The notes: generated from the letters alone by a model not told the origin. 59,376 nucleotides of DNA from Oscillospiraceae bacterium (GCA_017458335.1 JAFTFT010000011.1:1-59376); one strand, 5' to 3'; positions 9,261 through 18,556 are shown, counted from the stretch's first letter. Translations and numbers: made by a program.

Positions 9261-10121
9261 CTATTTTACGGCGTTCAGCAGCAGGTCCACATTCTCCGTG
9301 CTGTATTCGATCTGTTCCGACCATCGCCGCAGATGCTCCGGATCCTCACCGCAAAGCGCATCCTGCAGCGCGACAAAGCTGACGCCTTCCCGGGCATAGC
9401 ACAGCACGGCCGGCCATCCGGCGGACTCCGCGTGCTCAATGCTGCGGTAGACGATGTACTGCAGCATGCGGTCATAGCGCGGTCCGTTCGGAAGCGCGGG
9501 AACAGCTCCGGCTTTCACGGCTTCCCGCAAGCGGCACAGGTTCTCCGTCCAGGCTTCATCGATGGGTTCGGTCCGTTCCAGGTGCAGAAGCATTCCGCTG
9601 AGATCCTCCGCCGGAATAAACCGCAGCGCCTCCTCTGCGTTCTTGCAGCCAAGGCTTTTCAGCAAAAGGGATAGGGTAATCTTCTTCCCCGTCTCCTCAC
9701 ACCGGAGTGTCAGCTCCCCCTCTTCTGCCAGAAGCAGGTCGCAGACCGCCTCACAGCTCAGGCCCAGTCCCGCCAGTTCATAAGAATCGACGACTTCGTA
9801 GAAACGCGGATGCAGGGCACAGATATCGCACAGCGCATCCTCGCCGAAGGCACAGATCAGTTCGCAGAGGCCGTCCTCCCGCAGGAAGGGGCAGCGCTCG
9901 TCCTCCGTCAGACGAAAGTGAGCGCCGGAATCATCGCAAACGATAGCCGCGTCCATTTTGTCTTTCCAGCTGCCGCTCAGGTTCTGATAGAGCTCCAGCG
10001 TGTTTTCATCAATATCGATTTCCCAGCCTTTGCAGCAGCTGTGCCGGCAGGCGGACGCCCTGCAGCGGAATCGCCCGTAAAAATCCGGCTGCAGATGCCG
10101 CGGTTTTCCTTCCTCCATCAT
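9261..10121 (-). CDS. FliB-like lysine-N-methylase / Cys-cluster protein
   Basis: A 286-residue cytoplasmic protein related to FliB, the flagellin lysine-N-methylase family. The diagnostic Cys-rich N-terminal half is present: FRCRASACRHSCCKGW near residues 17-32, then CPFL, GLCELICAFG and LCDICALHPR, which together resemble an iron-sulfur-binding cluster set. It starts at ATG 10121 or the adjacent ATG at 10118. No flagellin or other motility gene occurs in this window, so the methylated substrate, if any, is unknown; many non-flagellated Clostridia carry such genes. It is monocistronic with its own promoter, and its 3' end abuts the tRNA promoter. Confidence 0.82.
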   Translation of the reverse strand: MMEEGKPRHLQPDFYGRFRCRASACRHSCCKGWEIDIDENTLELYQNLSGSWKDKMDAAIVCDDSGAHFRLTEDERCPFLREDGLCELICAFGEDALCDICALHPRFYEVVDSYELAGLGLSCEAVCDLLLAEEGELTLRCEETGKKITLSLLLKSLGCKNAEEALRFIPAEDLSGMLLHLERTEPIDEAWTENLCRLREAVKAGAVPALPNGPRYDRMLQYIVYRSIEHAESAGWPAVLCYAREGVSFVALQDALCGEDPEHLRRWSEQIEYSTENVDLLLNAVK

Positions 10122-10150
10122 CTGTCTCCCATCCGGTCCGTTTTATCCGC

Positions 10151-10179
10151 ATCTTATCCCCTTCTCATGTCGGTGTCAA
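10151..10179 (-). promoter_or_regulatory. Promoter of the FliB-like gene
   Basis: Consensus TTGACA (10179-10174) and TAAGAT (10156-10151) on the minus strand, spaced by 17 bases. Confidence 0.7.
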
Positions 10180-10270
10180 GCATGGATTCTTTCTCTTCCC
10201 GCGTGCTTCGGATCTGGGCATCCGTCTGTCAAAAAGCCGCATTTTATCCTGTCATCGCTTGCAGCGACTA

Positions 10271-10299
10271 TTGTAAAACCAGATCAAAAATGCTATAAT
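10271..10299 (+). promoter_or_regulatory. Promoter of the surface-acylation operon
   Basis: TTGTAA (10271-10276) and consensus TATAAT (10294-10299) spaced by 17 bases. The leader to the first start codon is about 40 bases. Confidence 0.75.
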
Positions 10300-10348
10300 A
10301 GATTAGTTAAACTATTTTGATCATCCGGAGCGGAAGGAGGAAGATTGT

Positions 10349-11755
10349 TTGGTATTCAGCTCTGCGATTTTCCTCTTCTGCTTTCTGCCCGCGGTCTTTC
10401 TGCTGTACCGGCTCCCTTTCGGCCGCCGGTATCAGAATGTACTGCTGGCCGCGGCCAGTCTGGTCTTCTACGCCTTTGGGAATCTGCGCTATGTTCCGCT
10501 GTTTCTGGGCTCGATTCTGCTCAACTATCTGACCGGGGTCCTGCTCGGGACGCGTTTTCGACGCAGCCGGGCGGTCATCACGCTCAACATTCTGCTGAAT
10601 CTCGGAATTCTCTGTGTCTACAAGTACACCGACTTTCTGATCTTAAACCTCAACACCGTCGCGGGCCTTTCCCTGAAACCCGTGGGCCTGGTTCTCCCCA
10701 TCGGCATCTCCTTTTTCACCTTCCAGGGACTGAGCTATACCATCGACGTTTATCGCCGTCCGGAGGATTACAGCCGGAGTTTTTTGAAGCTTCTGCTCTA
10801 TATCTCCTTCTTCCCGCAGCTGATTGCCGGACCCATCGTCCGCTGGGGCGATATCTCGGCGCAGATTGACGATCGCAGCTGTACGGCCGCGAAGACCTCT
10901 TCCGGAATCCGCCGCTTCATCGTCGGCCTCAGTAAGAAGCTTCTCCTGGCCGATGCCGCCGCGGTCGTGGTTGACGCGGTCTTCGGCTCGGCGGTGGTGG
11001 ATTCGCGCCTTGCCTGGCTCGGCGGAATCTGCTACACGCTGCAGATTTATTTTGACTTCTCCGGCTACAGCGACATGGCCATCGGCATGGGCAGGATGTT
11101 CGGCTTCTCCATCCGAGAGAATTTTCTCTTTCCCTATACGGCGTCCTCCATCCGCGACTTCTGGCGCAGGTGGCATATCTCCCTCTCCTCCTGGTTCCGG
11201 GAGTATCTGTATTTCCCCCTCGGCGGCAACCGCCGCGGCCGCGGACGTGCCGCGCTGAACCGTCTGCTCGTCTTCTTCTGCACCGGCCTGTGGCACGGGG
11301 CGAACTGGACCTTCGTGCTCTGGGGGCTGGGCCACGGTCTGCTCTCCAGTCTGGAGAGCAGCGGGATCATTCCGGTCGACCGTCTGCAGAAAAGTCTCCC
11401 CGGGAGGCTTCTCTGCCGGGTCTATACCCTGCTGAGCGTCATGCTGCTCTTCACCTTGTTCCGCGCCGATACGGTCGCCCAGGGTTTTGGGATGATCGCG
11501 GCCATGTTCCGTTTTCAGGCGCTTCCCGCCGCCGCGCCGCTGCTGGCAAAGCTCTCCACGCCCGCAGCTTCCGCGACGCTCTGCGCGGCGCTGGCCCTCG
11601 TGCTCAGTTCCGACGGTGGGCGTATCCATGCCTTTCTGACGGAGGAGCGCGCGGCGGAGCTGGTTCCGGATCTTTGTTGTCTGCTGCTTCTGGTGCTGAG
11701 CGTGATGTCGCTGGCCCAGAGCGGTTTCCACCCCTTTATCTATTTTCAGTTCTGA
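10349..11755 (+). CDS. MBOAT-family O-acyltransferase (AlgI/DltB-like)
   Basis: A polytopic membrane acyltransferase of 468 residues that moves acyl (usually acetyl) groups across the membrane for transfer to an extracellular polymer. The start is TTG at 10349 with GGAGG at 10336-10340. Family motifs are LPIGISFFTFQ, FFPQLIAGPIVR, FDFSGYSDMAIG, FWRRWHISLSSW and the active-site block TGLWHGANWTFVLWG with His316. It is the first gene of an operon, four bases ahead of an AlgX/AlgJ-like gene, the same pairing that O-acetylates alginate or secondary wall polymers in other bacteria. The acceptor is probably a surface glycan; this is inferred. Confidence 0.93.
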   Translation: MVFSSAIFLFCFLPAVFLLYRLPFGRRYQNVLLAAASLVFYAFGNLRYVPLFLGSILLNYLTGVLLGTRFRRSRAVITLNILLNLGILCVYKYTDFLILNLNTVAGLSLKPVGLVLPIGISFFTFQGLSYTIDVYRRPEDYSRSFLKLLLYISFFPQLIAGPIVRWGDISAQIDDRSCTAAKTSSGIRRFIVGLSKKLLLADAAAVVVDAVFGSAVVDSRLAWLGGICYTLQIYFDFSGYSDMAIGMGRMFGFSIRENFLFPYTASSIRDFWRRWHISLSSWFREYLYFPLGGNRRGRGRAALNRLLVFFCTGLWHGANWTFVLWGLGHGLLSSLESSGIIPVDRLQKSLPGRLLCRVYTLLSVMLLFTLFRADTVAQGFGMIAAMFRFQALPAAAPLLAKLSTPAASATLCAALALVLSSDGGRIHAFLTEERAAELVPDLCCLLLLVLSVMSLAQSGFHPFIYFQF

Positions 11756-11759
11756 TGCC

Positions 11760-12824
11760 ATGATGAAACGAAGCTTATCTGTTCTGTTTATCGGGGTTTT
11801 CTTCCTGCTCTGTCTGATTCCGTCGGTCGGCATGCTGATTGCCGGCCCTTCCCCGCTGCTGGCCAACGAGAGCGCGCCGCGTACTCCTGCGCTTCTGGAC
11901 CGGGACGGGAATGTGAATCCGGCGGTTCTCGCCGACACGACGGACTACATCGGCACGCGCTTTGCGCTGCGTCCCCTGCTGGTCTCCGCACGCTCCTTTC
12001 TCTATGAGAGGCTGCTGCAGACTTCCGCGGAAGAGCAGGTCACGCTCGGCGAGGACGGTGAACTCTATTACAGCTCCACCCTGGACGACTACTGCGGCAT
12101 CGGCCTCTCGGATGATGAGCTGCGTCGGATCGCGGCGCACCTCGCCGACGTTCAGGCCCAGGTGGAACAGGAGGGCGGACAGTTTCTCTTTGCCGTCGCG
12201 CCGAACAAGAACGCCGTGATTCCAGAGCGGATGCCCGCCCGTTTTCCCGCCGGCCGGGAGAGTTCCAATTACGCCCGGCTGCTCCCACTGCTGCAGGAGG
12301 CCGGGGTGAACTGTGTCGACCTCCATCCCCTGCTCTCGGGTCAGCCCGAACTCTACTACCGGACCGATTCTCACTGGACTCCGGAGGGCGCCGCCCTCGC
12401 GGCGGACGCGCTGCTTGCGGCGCTTGGCCGTGACACCGGCTTTGCGGCCGGTCCGTTTTCCGAAGCCGGCAGGCATATCGGCGACCTCTATCAGATGCTC
12501 TACCCTCTGGGAAAGGGACGGGAAGCCGAGACGGTGTATTCCCCCGGCTTCACCTATGAGACCGCCTCTGATCCCCGCGGCGGAAATGCCATCACCATCC
12601 GCACCTCCTCCCGGGACCGCTCCGGCAGTCTCTACTGTCGGCGTGATTCTTTCGGGATCGCCCTCTATCCCTATCTGGCCGAAGCGTTCGGTACCGCGGA
12701 GTTTTCGCGCTCGACGGATTATTCCGTGGAGGCCTTCTCGGGTCTCGGCGCCGATGCGGTAATCCTGGAGATTGTGGAACGGAACCTTCCGCTCCTTCTT
12801 CCGGATGAGGAGGTGAGCGCATGA
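11760..12824 (+). CDS. AlgX/AlgJ-like SGNH O-acetyltransferase
   Basis: An extracytoplasmic 354-residue partner of the MBOAT protein, expected to accept its acyl group and transfer it to a glycan. One N-terminal membrane anchor or uncleaved signal spans about 6-27. Catalytic features follow the permuted AlgX order: TDSHW with Asp203 and His205, later RRDSFG with candidate nucleophile Ser297. FAVAPNKNAVIPERMP matches the conserved strand of this family. It starts at ATG 11760 (ATG also at 11763), and the last four bases overlap the next start (ATGA), suggesting coupled translation. Confidence 0.85.
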   Translation: MMKRSLSVLFIGVFFLLCLIPSVGMLIAGPSPLLANESAPRTPALLDRDGNVNPAVLADTTDYIGTRFALRPLLVSARSFLYERLLQTSAEEQVTLGEDGELYYSSTLDDYCGIGLSDDELRRIAAHLADVQAQVEQEGGQFLFAVAPNKNAVIPERMPARFPAGRESSNYARLLPLLQEAGVNCVDLHPLLSGQPELYYRTDSHWTPEGAALAADALLAALGRDTGFAAGPFSEAGRHIGDLYQMLYPLGKGREAETVYSPGFTYETASDPRGGNAITIRTSSRDRSGSLYCRRDSFGIALYPYLAEAFGTAEFSRSTDYSVEAFSGLGADAVILEIVERNLPLLLPDEEVSA

Positions 12825-14605
12825 GCGAACCCGATCTTCGTCAGCACCGCGAGCGCCAGGAGCGCGCAGCCCGCGGCCGCAGAGCCGACGCTCCGCCTCC
12901 TGTCAGGCTTCCCGCCGGTGCGGCTTCGCGCCGGGGGCAGGAAAAGGATCGTCCCCCTTCCCCCTTCCGGCGCTTTCTCTCTGCGCTCGGCAGAGTGCCC
13001 TGGTGGTCGATCTTCTTCTGGGCTGCTTTTCTGGCCCTGCTTGGGCTTCAGGTCATTCTGGTCTCCAACGGACTGAAACAGAAGCAGGCCCGTGAACAGG
13101 AGCTTCTGGATGCTCAGGTCCGGACAGAGGCGCTGGAACAGCACATCCAGGAACTGGAAGACGCCGCCCCGGACACGATGGAACTCCGCTACCTGGTTCC
13201 GAACCGGGATGACATCGTGGAACATATTCCCTACGGTGCCCCCGTGATTCTTCACGACCCCGTTGCGCTCGAGGGCTACACGTTCCTCTGCTGGGAAGAC
13301 GCCGAGGGGAACCCGGAAACCCGCAGTACCTTTCCGATTTTTGAAGATATGGTTCTGATTGCGCGCTACACCCTCCCTCTGGAGACGACGGAGCACATTC
13401 CCTATCTCAGCGCCGATAAAAACGGCGTCGTGGATGTGGACGCGAAGGTGACGATCCGCGACTTTGTCAAGATCCTCTACAAGCTGTTGAACATCGACCT
13501 GGTGGGCAGCGGCACTTTCCTCGATGTTGGGGAGAAGGACAGCTGCTACAAAGCCGCCGCCACCCTGAAGGACATCGGCATTCTGGAGGGGAATGAACTC
13601 TATCCGGATGAAATTCTCAGGTTCCAGGAAATGCTGGAGCTGCTGGAGCGCTTCTATCCCGCGTCGGATCAGACCTTTGACTTCCCCGGCCTTGAGCCGG
13701 CGGATGAAGCCTATGCCGTCTACTGCACCGCCGCTGCCTACGGCTGGATCGATCCCGGTGAAACAACGGAACCCTTTGCCGTCGTCACCCGCGGTCTGAT
13801 GGCCCACGTGGTCAACCGCGTTCTCGGCCGGGCGTCAAGCCGTCCGGCGGAGCCCTCGGTCGGCATGATCCTCGATGTCGGTCCTCAGCATCCCTATTAC
13901 GCCGATGTCGCCGAGGCCGTGATCCCGCACAGCTATGTGCGCCAGGACAACCTCGAGGTCTGGACCGGAAGCATTCCCCTGCCTGTGCATGAGCCCGGCC
14001 AGTTCTTCGCCGGCGTCCGGCTCCACTGCATTCTGGAGGACGGGACGCCCCTGCGCAGCACCACTTACGGCGCTCAGACCTACAACATGAACGGGGAACT
14101 CACCACCGGAGACGCGGATCTCGACCGCAGGCTTTGGGCCATTCTCAAAGAAAATGTGGACCCGGCCGTCATGACCCAGGAAGAGATGCTCTACCAGCTG
14201 TATGACTGGATCTGCAGGAACTTCTCCCCCTGTGAAGACACCCTGTACCCGGTCGGCGCGCAGGGCTGGGCCGTGAAGGAAGCCACGCGCATTCTCGACA
14301 ACGGGGAAGCCAGCAGCTACGGCTATGCCGCGCTGTTCTATGAGCTGGCCTACATGATCGGCTACCAGCCGGTCCTGATCAGCGGAAGCATCTACGGGAC
14401 ACAGACGTACTTTGAGTCCGAAGACGGTGAGTATATCGAAGCCCATGCCGGTTACAAACCCTACGCCTGGGTGGAGATCAAATTTGACGGCATCTCCTTC
14501 ATCTTTGACACCGCGGGTGAATCCCAGTTCGACACCTATCGCATGTACTATAAACGCAACGATCCCGTCCGCTGGCAGCGCGGGTATCGCAGCGATGTAT
14601 TCTGA
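12821..14605 (+). CDS. Membrane-anchored SLH-like/transglutaminase-like protein with lost catalytic residues
   Basis: A 594-residue surface protein. Basic, Pro/Arg-rich residues 1-60 precede a single membrane segment (about 64-84) and a short coiled coil. Then come an InlB-B-like repeat (EGYTFLCWEDAEG), a degenerate SLH-like region (about 190-350), and a C-terminal transglutaminase-like domain. Aligned by eye with the paralogue two genes on, the nucleophile Cys is Ser499 (EASSYGYAALF) and the His is Tyr548 (KPYAWVEI), while the Asp motif FDTAGE survives. It therefore looks like a pseudoenzyme kept for binding or scaffolding. It is coupled to the upstream acetyltransferase gene by a four-base overlap. 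The function is unknown. Confidence 0.82.
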   Translation: MSEPDLRQHRERQERAARGRRADAPPPVRLPAGAASRRGQEKDRPPSPFRRFLSALGRVPWWSIFFWAAFLALLGLQVILVSNGLKQKQAREQELLDAQVRTEALEQHIQELEDAAPDTMELRYLVPNRDDIVEHIPYGAPVILHDPVALEGYTFLCWEDAEGNPETRSTFPIFEDMVLIARYTLPLETTEHIPYLSADKNGVVDVDAKVTIRDFVKILYKLLNIDLVGSGTFLDVGEKDSCYKAAATLKDIGILEGNELYPDEILRFQEMLELLERFYPASDQTFDFPGLEPADEAYAVYCTAAAYGWIDPGETTEPFAVVTRGLMAHVVNRVLGRASSRPAEPSVGMILDVGPQHPYYADVAEAVIPHSYVRQDNLEVWTGSIPLPVHEPGQFFAGVRLHCILEDGTPLRSTTYGAQTYNMNGELTTGDADLDRRLWAILKENVDPAVMTQEEMLYQLYDWICRNFSPCEDTLYPVGAQGWAVKEATRILDNGEASSYGYAALFYELAYMIGYQPVLISGSIYGTQTYFESEDGEYIEAHAGYKPYAWVEIKFDGISFIFDTAGESQFDTYRMYYKRNDPVRWQRGYRSDVF

Positions 14606-14625
14606 ATCCAGGAAGTGAATGCAAC

Positions 14626-15099
14626 ATGAAAAAGAATCTGATGCTTGCAGGCCTCTGCCTGCTCTGTGCCCTGCTGCTCATCGGCTGCGGCAGCTCCACC
14701 CCGGCCGCAACACCCGCCCCGGCGGAAACCTCGGCTCCCGCTGAAACCGAAGCTCCTGCCCCCGAGGCTTCTCCCGCCCCTTCGGCGGAAGCATCCGTGA
14801 CCACTGAGTCCCCTGAACCCAGTGCCGAGCCGGAAGCAAAGCTCCCGGACGCAGGTCTGGTCCATGACACAGAGGTCACCCCTTCTCCTTCCGAGACTCT
14901 CTTTGAGCTCGCAAAGAGCTTTGTGGACAAACCACTGTCCGAACTGCAGGCAGAGATCGGCGAGCCGGTCTCCTCCTCCTATGTCTCCAGCTGCCTGATT
15001 CCCGGCGGCGAAGACGGTGAACTCCATTATGACGGTTTCACGGTCTATACCGTGAAGAGCGGCGACTCGGAGACCGTGCAGGATGTCCTCGCGGATTGA
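14626..15099 (+). CDS. Small Ala/Pro/Glu-rich lipoprotein
   Basis: A 157-residue predicted lipoprotein: the signal MKKNLMLAGLCLLCALL is followed by the lipobox LIGC with Cys22. The mature N-terminal half is an Ala/Pro/Glu/Ser-rich linker, expected to be flexible and wall-spanning. The C-terminal 60 residues form a small domain (SSSYVSSCLIPGGEDGEL, YDGFTVYTVKSG) with no family I recognise; it resembles small beta-rich lipoprotein tails. It lies between the two transglutaminase-like paralogues, and its last 17 bases overlap the next gene. A structural role in the same surface complex is likely but unproven. Confidence 0.8.
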   Translation: MKKNLMLAGLCLLCALLLIGCGSSTPAATPAPAETSAPAETEAPAPEASPAPSAEASVTTESPEPSAEPEAKLPDAGLVHDTEVTPSPSETLFELAKSFVDKPLSELQAEIGEPVSSSYVSSCLIPGGEDGELHYDGFTVYTVKSGDSETVQDVLAD

Positions 15100-16801
15100 T
15101 TCGTCTCACCGCGAACGGCAGGGCCGCGCGCTGAGAAACCGGAACAGGCCCCGGAAGAAGATCCCGGTCCGTCCCCCGCTTCCTTCTGACGCGGAGGGCG
15201 CGGCGAAGCTTGCTTCCTCTGAAGCCGCCGTTGAAAAGCGAAAGCGGCCCTGGCTGCTCTGGCTCCTGGTTCTCGTGCAGGCGGCGCTTCTCGCGGCGGT
15301 CGTCTGGCTGATCCGCCTGCCGCAGCCCGAGCTCCCTTCCGATCCCGACCGGCGTTCGATGGAAGTGCGCTGGCAGGTCGCCGGACAGGAGGACCGCGTC
15401 GAATCCGTATATTACGGCGAACAGGTCGTTCTGCCCGAGAGCGTGGACACAGAGGGCTTTACCTTTCTTGGCTGGCTGGATGCCGACGGAAGGCTGGAGG
15501 AGCACCGCTCGATTCCCGTTTACCGGGACATGGTCTTTACCGCCAGGCTCATCCCTGCCTTTGAGACGAAGAAGCATATCCCCTACATGGAAACCGACGC
15601 GGAAGCGGTTCTCGATGTGGACGGTCCCATCACGATGCGTGAATTTGTGAACATCCTCTATCTGCTCCTGGACACGGAAGAAACCGGCAGCGGGAGCTTC
15701 GTGGATGTCCCGGAAGATGACGCGTGTTACGAGGCCGCCGCTTACCTGAAGGAAATCGGCATTCTTTCCGGAACCCGCCTGCATCCGGATACAAACCTGA
15801 GCTGCGGTGAGCTGCTGGAGATTCTCTGCCGCTTTTTCCCGGCGTCTGAGGAGCGCGGCTTCCTCTTTCAGGATCTGGATGCCGACAGTGTTTACTATCC
15901 TTATTTCTGTACCGCCGCCGCAAAGGGCTGGATCCCTTGCGGCAAGATGGTCCGCGCCGGAGCGACGGATGACATCAGCCGCGGGCGCTTTGCCCGGATC
16001 ATGAACCATGTTCTGCAGCGTGACGCCGAACGGCATCTCGATCAGGAGGATGTCGGGACGATTCTGGATGTGCCGCCCTCCGGCGACTACTACGACGATG
16101 TTGTGGAAGCGGTCATCCCCCATGAATACCGCCTGAAAGGCGGCGAAGAGGTCTGGACCTCCAGCGAGGCCCTTCCGGTCCATGAACCCGGTTTCTTCTT
16201 TGCCGGTGTCCGGCTGCACTATATCGGCGAAGACGGCGTCCCCGCCGTGAACGGGAATGTCGGCGGTCTGGACTATAACCGCAACGGCGAAGTCACCACG
16301 GGCGATGCTTGGCTGGACCGCGAGCTCTGGTCCATCCTGGAGGAGAACGTCGATCCGAAGACCATGGACCGCGAGGAGATGCTGCGGGTCGTCTATGACT
16401 ATGTGGTGGACAACTTCACCTACCGCTACGGCAGCATGTATGCTTTCGGCGCGGAGGGCTGGGCCGTAAGGGAAGCCCGCCGCATGCTGGAATACGGCAG
16501 CGGCAACTGCTACTGCTTCGCGGCGCTGTTTTATGAGCTGGCCCGTTTTGTGGGCTATGACGCGAAGCTCTACAGCGGCCGGGCCTACGGCGAGCAGTAT
16601 GAGTACCGCAGCTACGACACCGACCTCGTTTACGCCCCCATCGGCTATACGCCCCACGGCTGGGTGGAAATCGAGTTTGACGGCGTGCCCTATATCTTCG
16701 ATACGGAATACGAATACCGCAGCTACGGTCTGCGCGACATGTTCATGGGCGACGAGACTGTCCGCGGCCAGTACGGCTACGTCAAGGCCGAAACGCCCTG
16801 A
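15083..16801 (+). CDS. Membrane-anchored SLH-like/transglutaminase-like protein with intact triad
   Basis: A 572-residue paralogue of the protein encoded at 12821. It has a basic N-terminus, one membrane segment (about 53-75), an InlB-B-like repeat (EGFTFLGWLDADG), a degenerate SLH-like region and a C-terminal transglutaminase-like domain. The triad is complete: Cys476 in SGNCYCFAALFYEL, His525 in PHGWVEI and Asp540 in FDTEYE. Family members cleave or cross-link peptide and amide bonds, and wall peptides or surface proteins are plausible substrates. The start overlaps the lipoprotein gene and lacks a strong ribosome site, so coupled translation is likely. It closes the operon before a strong terminator. 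Confidence 0.87.
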   Translation: MSSRIDSSHRERQGRALRNRNRPRKKIPVRPPLPSDAEGAAKLASSEAAVEKRKRPWLLWLLVLVQAALLAAVVWLIRLPQPELPSDPDRRSMEVRWQVAGQEDRVESVYYGEQVVLPESVDTEGFTFLGWLDADGRLEEHRSIPVYRDMVFTARLIPAFETKKHIPYMETDAEAVLDVDGPITMREFVNILYLLLDTEETGSGSFVDVPEDDACYEAAAYLKEIGILSGTRLHPDTNLSCGELLEILCRFFPASEERGFLFQDLDADSVYYPYFCTAAAKGWIPCGKMVRAGATDDISRGRFARIMNHVLQRDAERHLDQEDVGTILDVPPSGDYYDDVVEAVIPHEYRLKGGEEVWTSSEALPVHEPGFFFAGVRLHYIGEDGVPAVNGNVGGLDYNRNGEVTTGDAWLDRELWSILEENVDPKTMDREEMLRVVYDYVVDNFTYRYGSMYAFGAEGWAVREARRMLEYGSGNCYCFAALFYELARFVGYDAKLYSGRAYGEQYEYRSYDTDLVYAPIGYTPHGWVEIEFDGVPYIFDTEYEYRSYGLRDMFMGDETVRGQYGYVKAETP

Positions 16802-16883
16802 TCCGGATTCGCTTCTTCCGTTCTGTTCCCGATCCTTTCCCCGGTCATTCCGGATTGCCTGTTACATAACAGTCTGCGTGCAA

Positions 16884-16920
16884 AAGGAGCGGCGCCCAAT
16901 CGGGTGCCGCTCCTTCTTCA
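16884..16920. terminator. Terminator closing the surface operon
   Basis: The arms AAGGAGCGGCGCCC (16884-16897) and GGGTGCCGCTCCTT (16902-16915) pair with one G-T wobble around an AATC loop. They lie between two convergent genes. Confidence 0.85.
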
Positions 16921-16943
16921 TGCTCTGAACAGATTCGCCGGGA

Positions 16944-18500
16944 TTATTCTGTTTTCTCTCCGTCCGCTTCCGTCTCTTCGGCGGCCGTCTCATTCTCCGG
17001 CTTCTCTGCCGGCAGGGGTTCTGTCCGGCGGAAGGTCTCGGTATAGAGCCGGAGCTTCGCCGCGAGGTCCTCCGTGACAGCCCCGGGCAGCATGCGCCAC
17101 TGCCAGTTGCCGGAGTCGGAACCCGGCCGGTTCATCCGTGCGCTGCCGTCCAGCTCCAGCAGATCCTGCATCTGCACCACAAAGAGGACGGAGGACGTCG
17201 CCATGCCGCTGCGGATCATGCCCCAGTTCCAGCCCTCGTCCGGAGTAATGTGCATGTAGCGCCGGGCGAAGTCCAGATCTTCCTCTCCGGTAGTCTCGAG
17301 CCATCCCCGAACCGTGTCGTTGTCATGGGTGCCGAGGTAACAGACGCTGTTTTCATTGCAGCGGTGCGGCAGATAGTCCGACTCGCCGTGGGCGTCGAAG
17401 GCAAACTCCATTACCCGCATGCCGGGCAGACCGGAATCCTTCAGCAGTTGCCGGACTTCCGGCGTCAGATAACCCAGATCCTCCGCGATGAAGCTCGTTC
17501 CGTGGAACCAGCTGGTCAGTACGCCCACCAGGCTCATTCCCGGTCCCTGGCGCCACTTGCCGTTCTTTGCCGTCGTGTCGCCGTAGGGCACGGCCCAGTA
17601 GCTCTCCATCCCGCGGAAATGATCGATCCGCAGCACGTCGAAGAGCTTTGTCGCGCCCTCGATTCTGCGAATCCACCAGCCGTAGCCGTCTGCTTTCATT
17701 TTCTCCCAGTCATACAGGGGATTCCCCCAGAGCTGACCGTCCGCCGTGAAGGGATCGGGCGGGACGCCGGCGACCTCTTTGGGAAAGCCGTCTGAGTCCA
17801 GCTGGAAGAACTGAGGTTCTGCCCAGATGTCCGCCGAATCCATCGCCACATAGATCGGAATGTCTCCGATGAAGAGCACGCCCTTTTCCTGCGCGTAAGC
17901 CTTCAGGGCCTTCCACTGGCGGAAGAACAGGAACTGGACAAAGCGATAGAACTCCACCTCATCCCGCAGCAGCTCCTGATAGCGGCGGACCGCTTCAGGC
18001 TGGTGTCTGCGGATGCCTTCATCCGGCCAGGCATTCCAGCTCTTCATCTCAAAATGCGCCTTGACCGCGGTATATAAAGTATAGTTCTCGAGCCAGCCCG
18101 CGTTTTCCTGACGGAAGGCTTCCACCTCCGCCCGCAGCGCTTCCCGGCCCCGCTCGAAGGCCTTCCTCAGAAGCGGATACCGTCCCTCATAGAGCCTGCC
18201 GTAATCCGTTCTGGCCGGATCTGTGCCCCAGTCGACCGCGTCCACTTCTTCCTGTGTCAGAAGCCCTTCCTCAATCAGCAGATCCAGGTCGATCAGATAG
18301 GGGTTTCCGGCAAAGCTGGAAGTAGAGGAATAGGGGCTGTCACCATATCCGGTAGGCCCCAGAGGCAGCAGCTGCCAGTACTTCTGTCCCGCTGCCGCGA
18401 GAAAATCAACAAAACGGAAAGCTTCCTTTCCCATGGTTCCGACCCCATAGGGGGACGGCAAAGACGTCATCGGCATCAGAATGCCGCTTGAACGCTCCAC
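16944..18500 (-). CDS. malQ: 4-alpha-glucanotransferase (amylomaltase)
   Basis: A cytoplasmic GH77 enzyme of 518 residues that disproportionates maltodextrins. Recognisable blocks are GILMPMTSLPSPYGVGTMG, YWQLLPLGPTGYGDSPY, FAGNPYLIDLD, FIGDIPIYVAMDSADIW, DVLRIDHFRGMESYW (nucleophile Asp region), FIAEDLGYLTPEV and LGTHDNDT. The start is GTG at 18500. A Glu-rich, low-complexity tail of about 25 residues extends the usual C-terminus. It follows the sugar importer and LacI genes in the same direction, separated from them by two hairpins, so the imported sugar is probably a maltodextrin-type alpha-glucan. Confidence 0.96.
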   Translation of the reverse strand: MERSSGILMPMTSLPSPYGVGTMGKEAFRFVDFLAAAGQKYWQLLPLGPTGYGDSPYSSTSSFAGNPYLIDLDLLIEEGLLTQEEVDAVDWGTDPARTDYGRLYEGRYPLLRKAFERGREALRAEVEAFRQENAGWLENYTLYTAVKAHFEMKSWNAWPDEGIRRHQPEAVRRYQELLRDEVEFYRFVQFLFFRQWKALKAYAQEKGVLFIGDIPIYVAMDSADIWAEPQFFQLDSDGFPKEVAGVPPDPFTADGQLWGNPLYDWEKMKADGYGWWIRRIEGATKLFDVLRIDHFRGMESYWAVPYGDTTAKNGKWRQGPGMSLVGVLTSWFHGTSFIAEDLGYLTPEVRQLLKDSGLPGMRVMEFAFDAHGESDYLPHRCNENSVCYLGTHDNDTVRGWLETTGEEDLDFARRYMHITPDEGWNWGMIRSGMATSSVLFVVQMQDLLELDGSARMNRPGSDSGNWQWRMLPGAVTEDLAAKLRLYTETFRRTEPLPAEKPENETAAEETEADGEKTE

Positions 18501-18527
18501 TCAAATCAACTCTTTTCTCTTTGATTC

Positions 18528-18556
18528 ATTCATCCCCCGCGCTGCGGGGGATGAAT
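18528..18556 (-). terminator. Hairpin just upstream of malQ
   Basis: Arms ATTCATCCCCCGC (18528-18540) and GCGGGGGATGAAT (18544-18556) with a three-base loop. There is no T run on the minus strand, so it may act as an RNA processing or stability element rather than a full stop. Confidence 0.6.
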
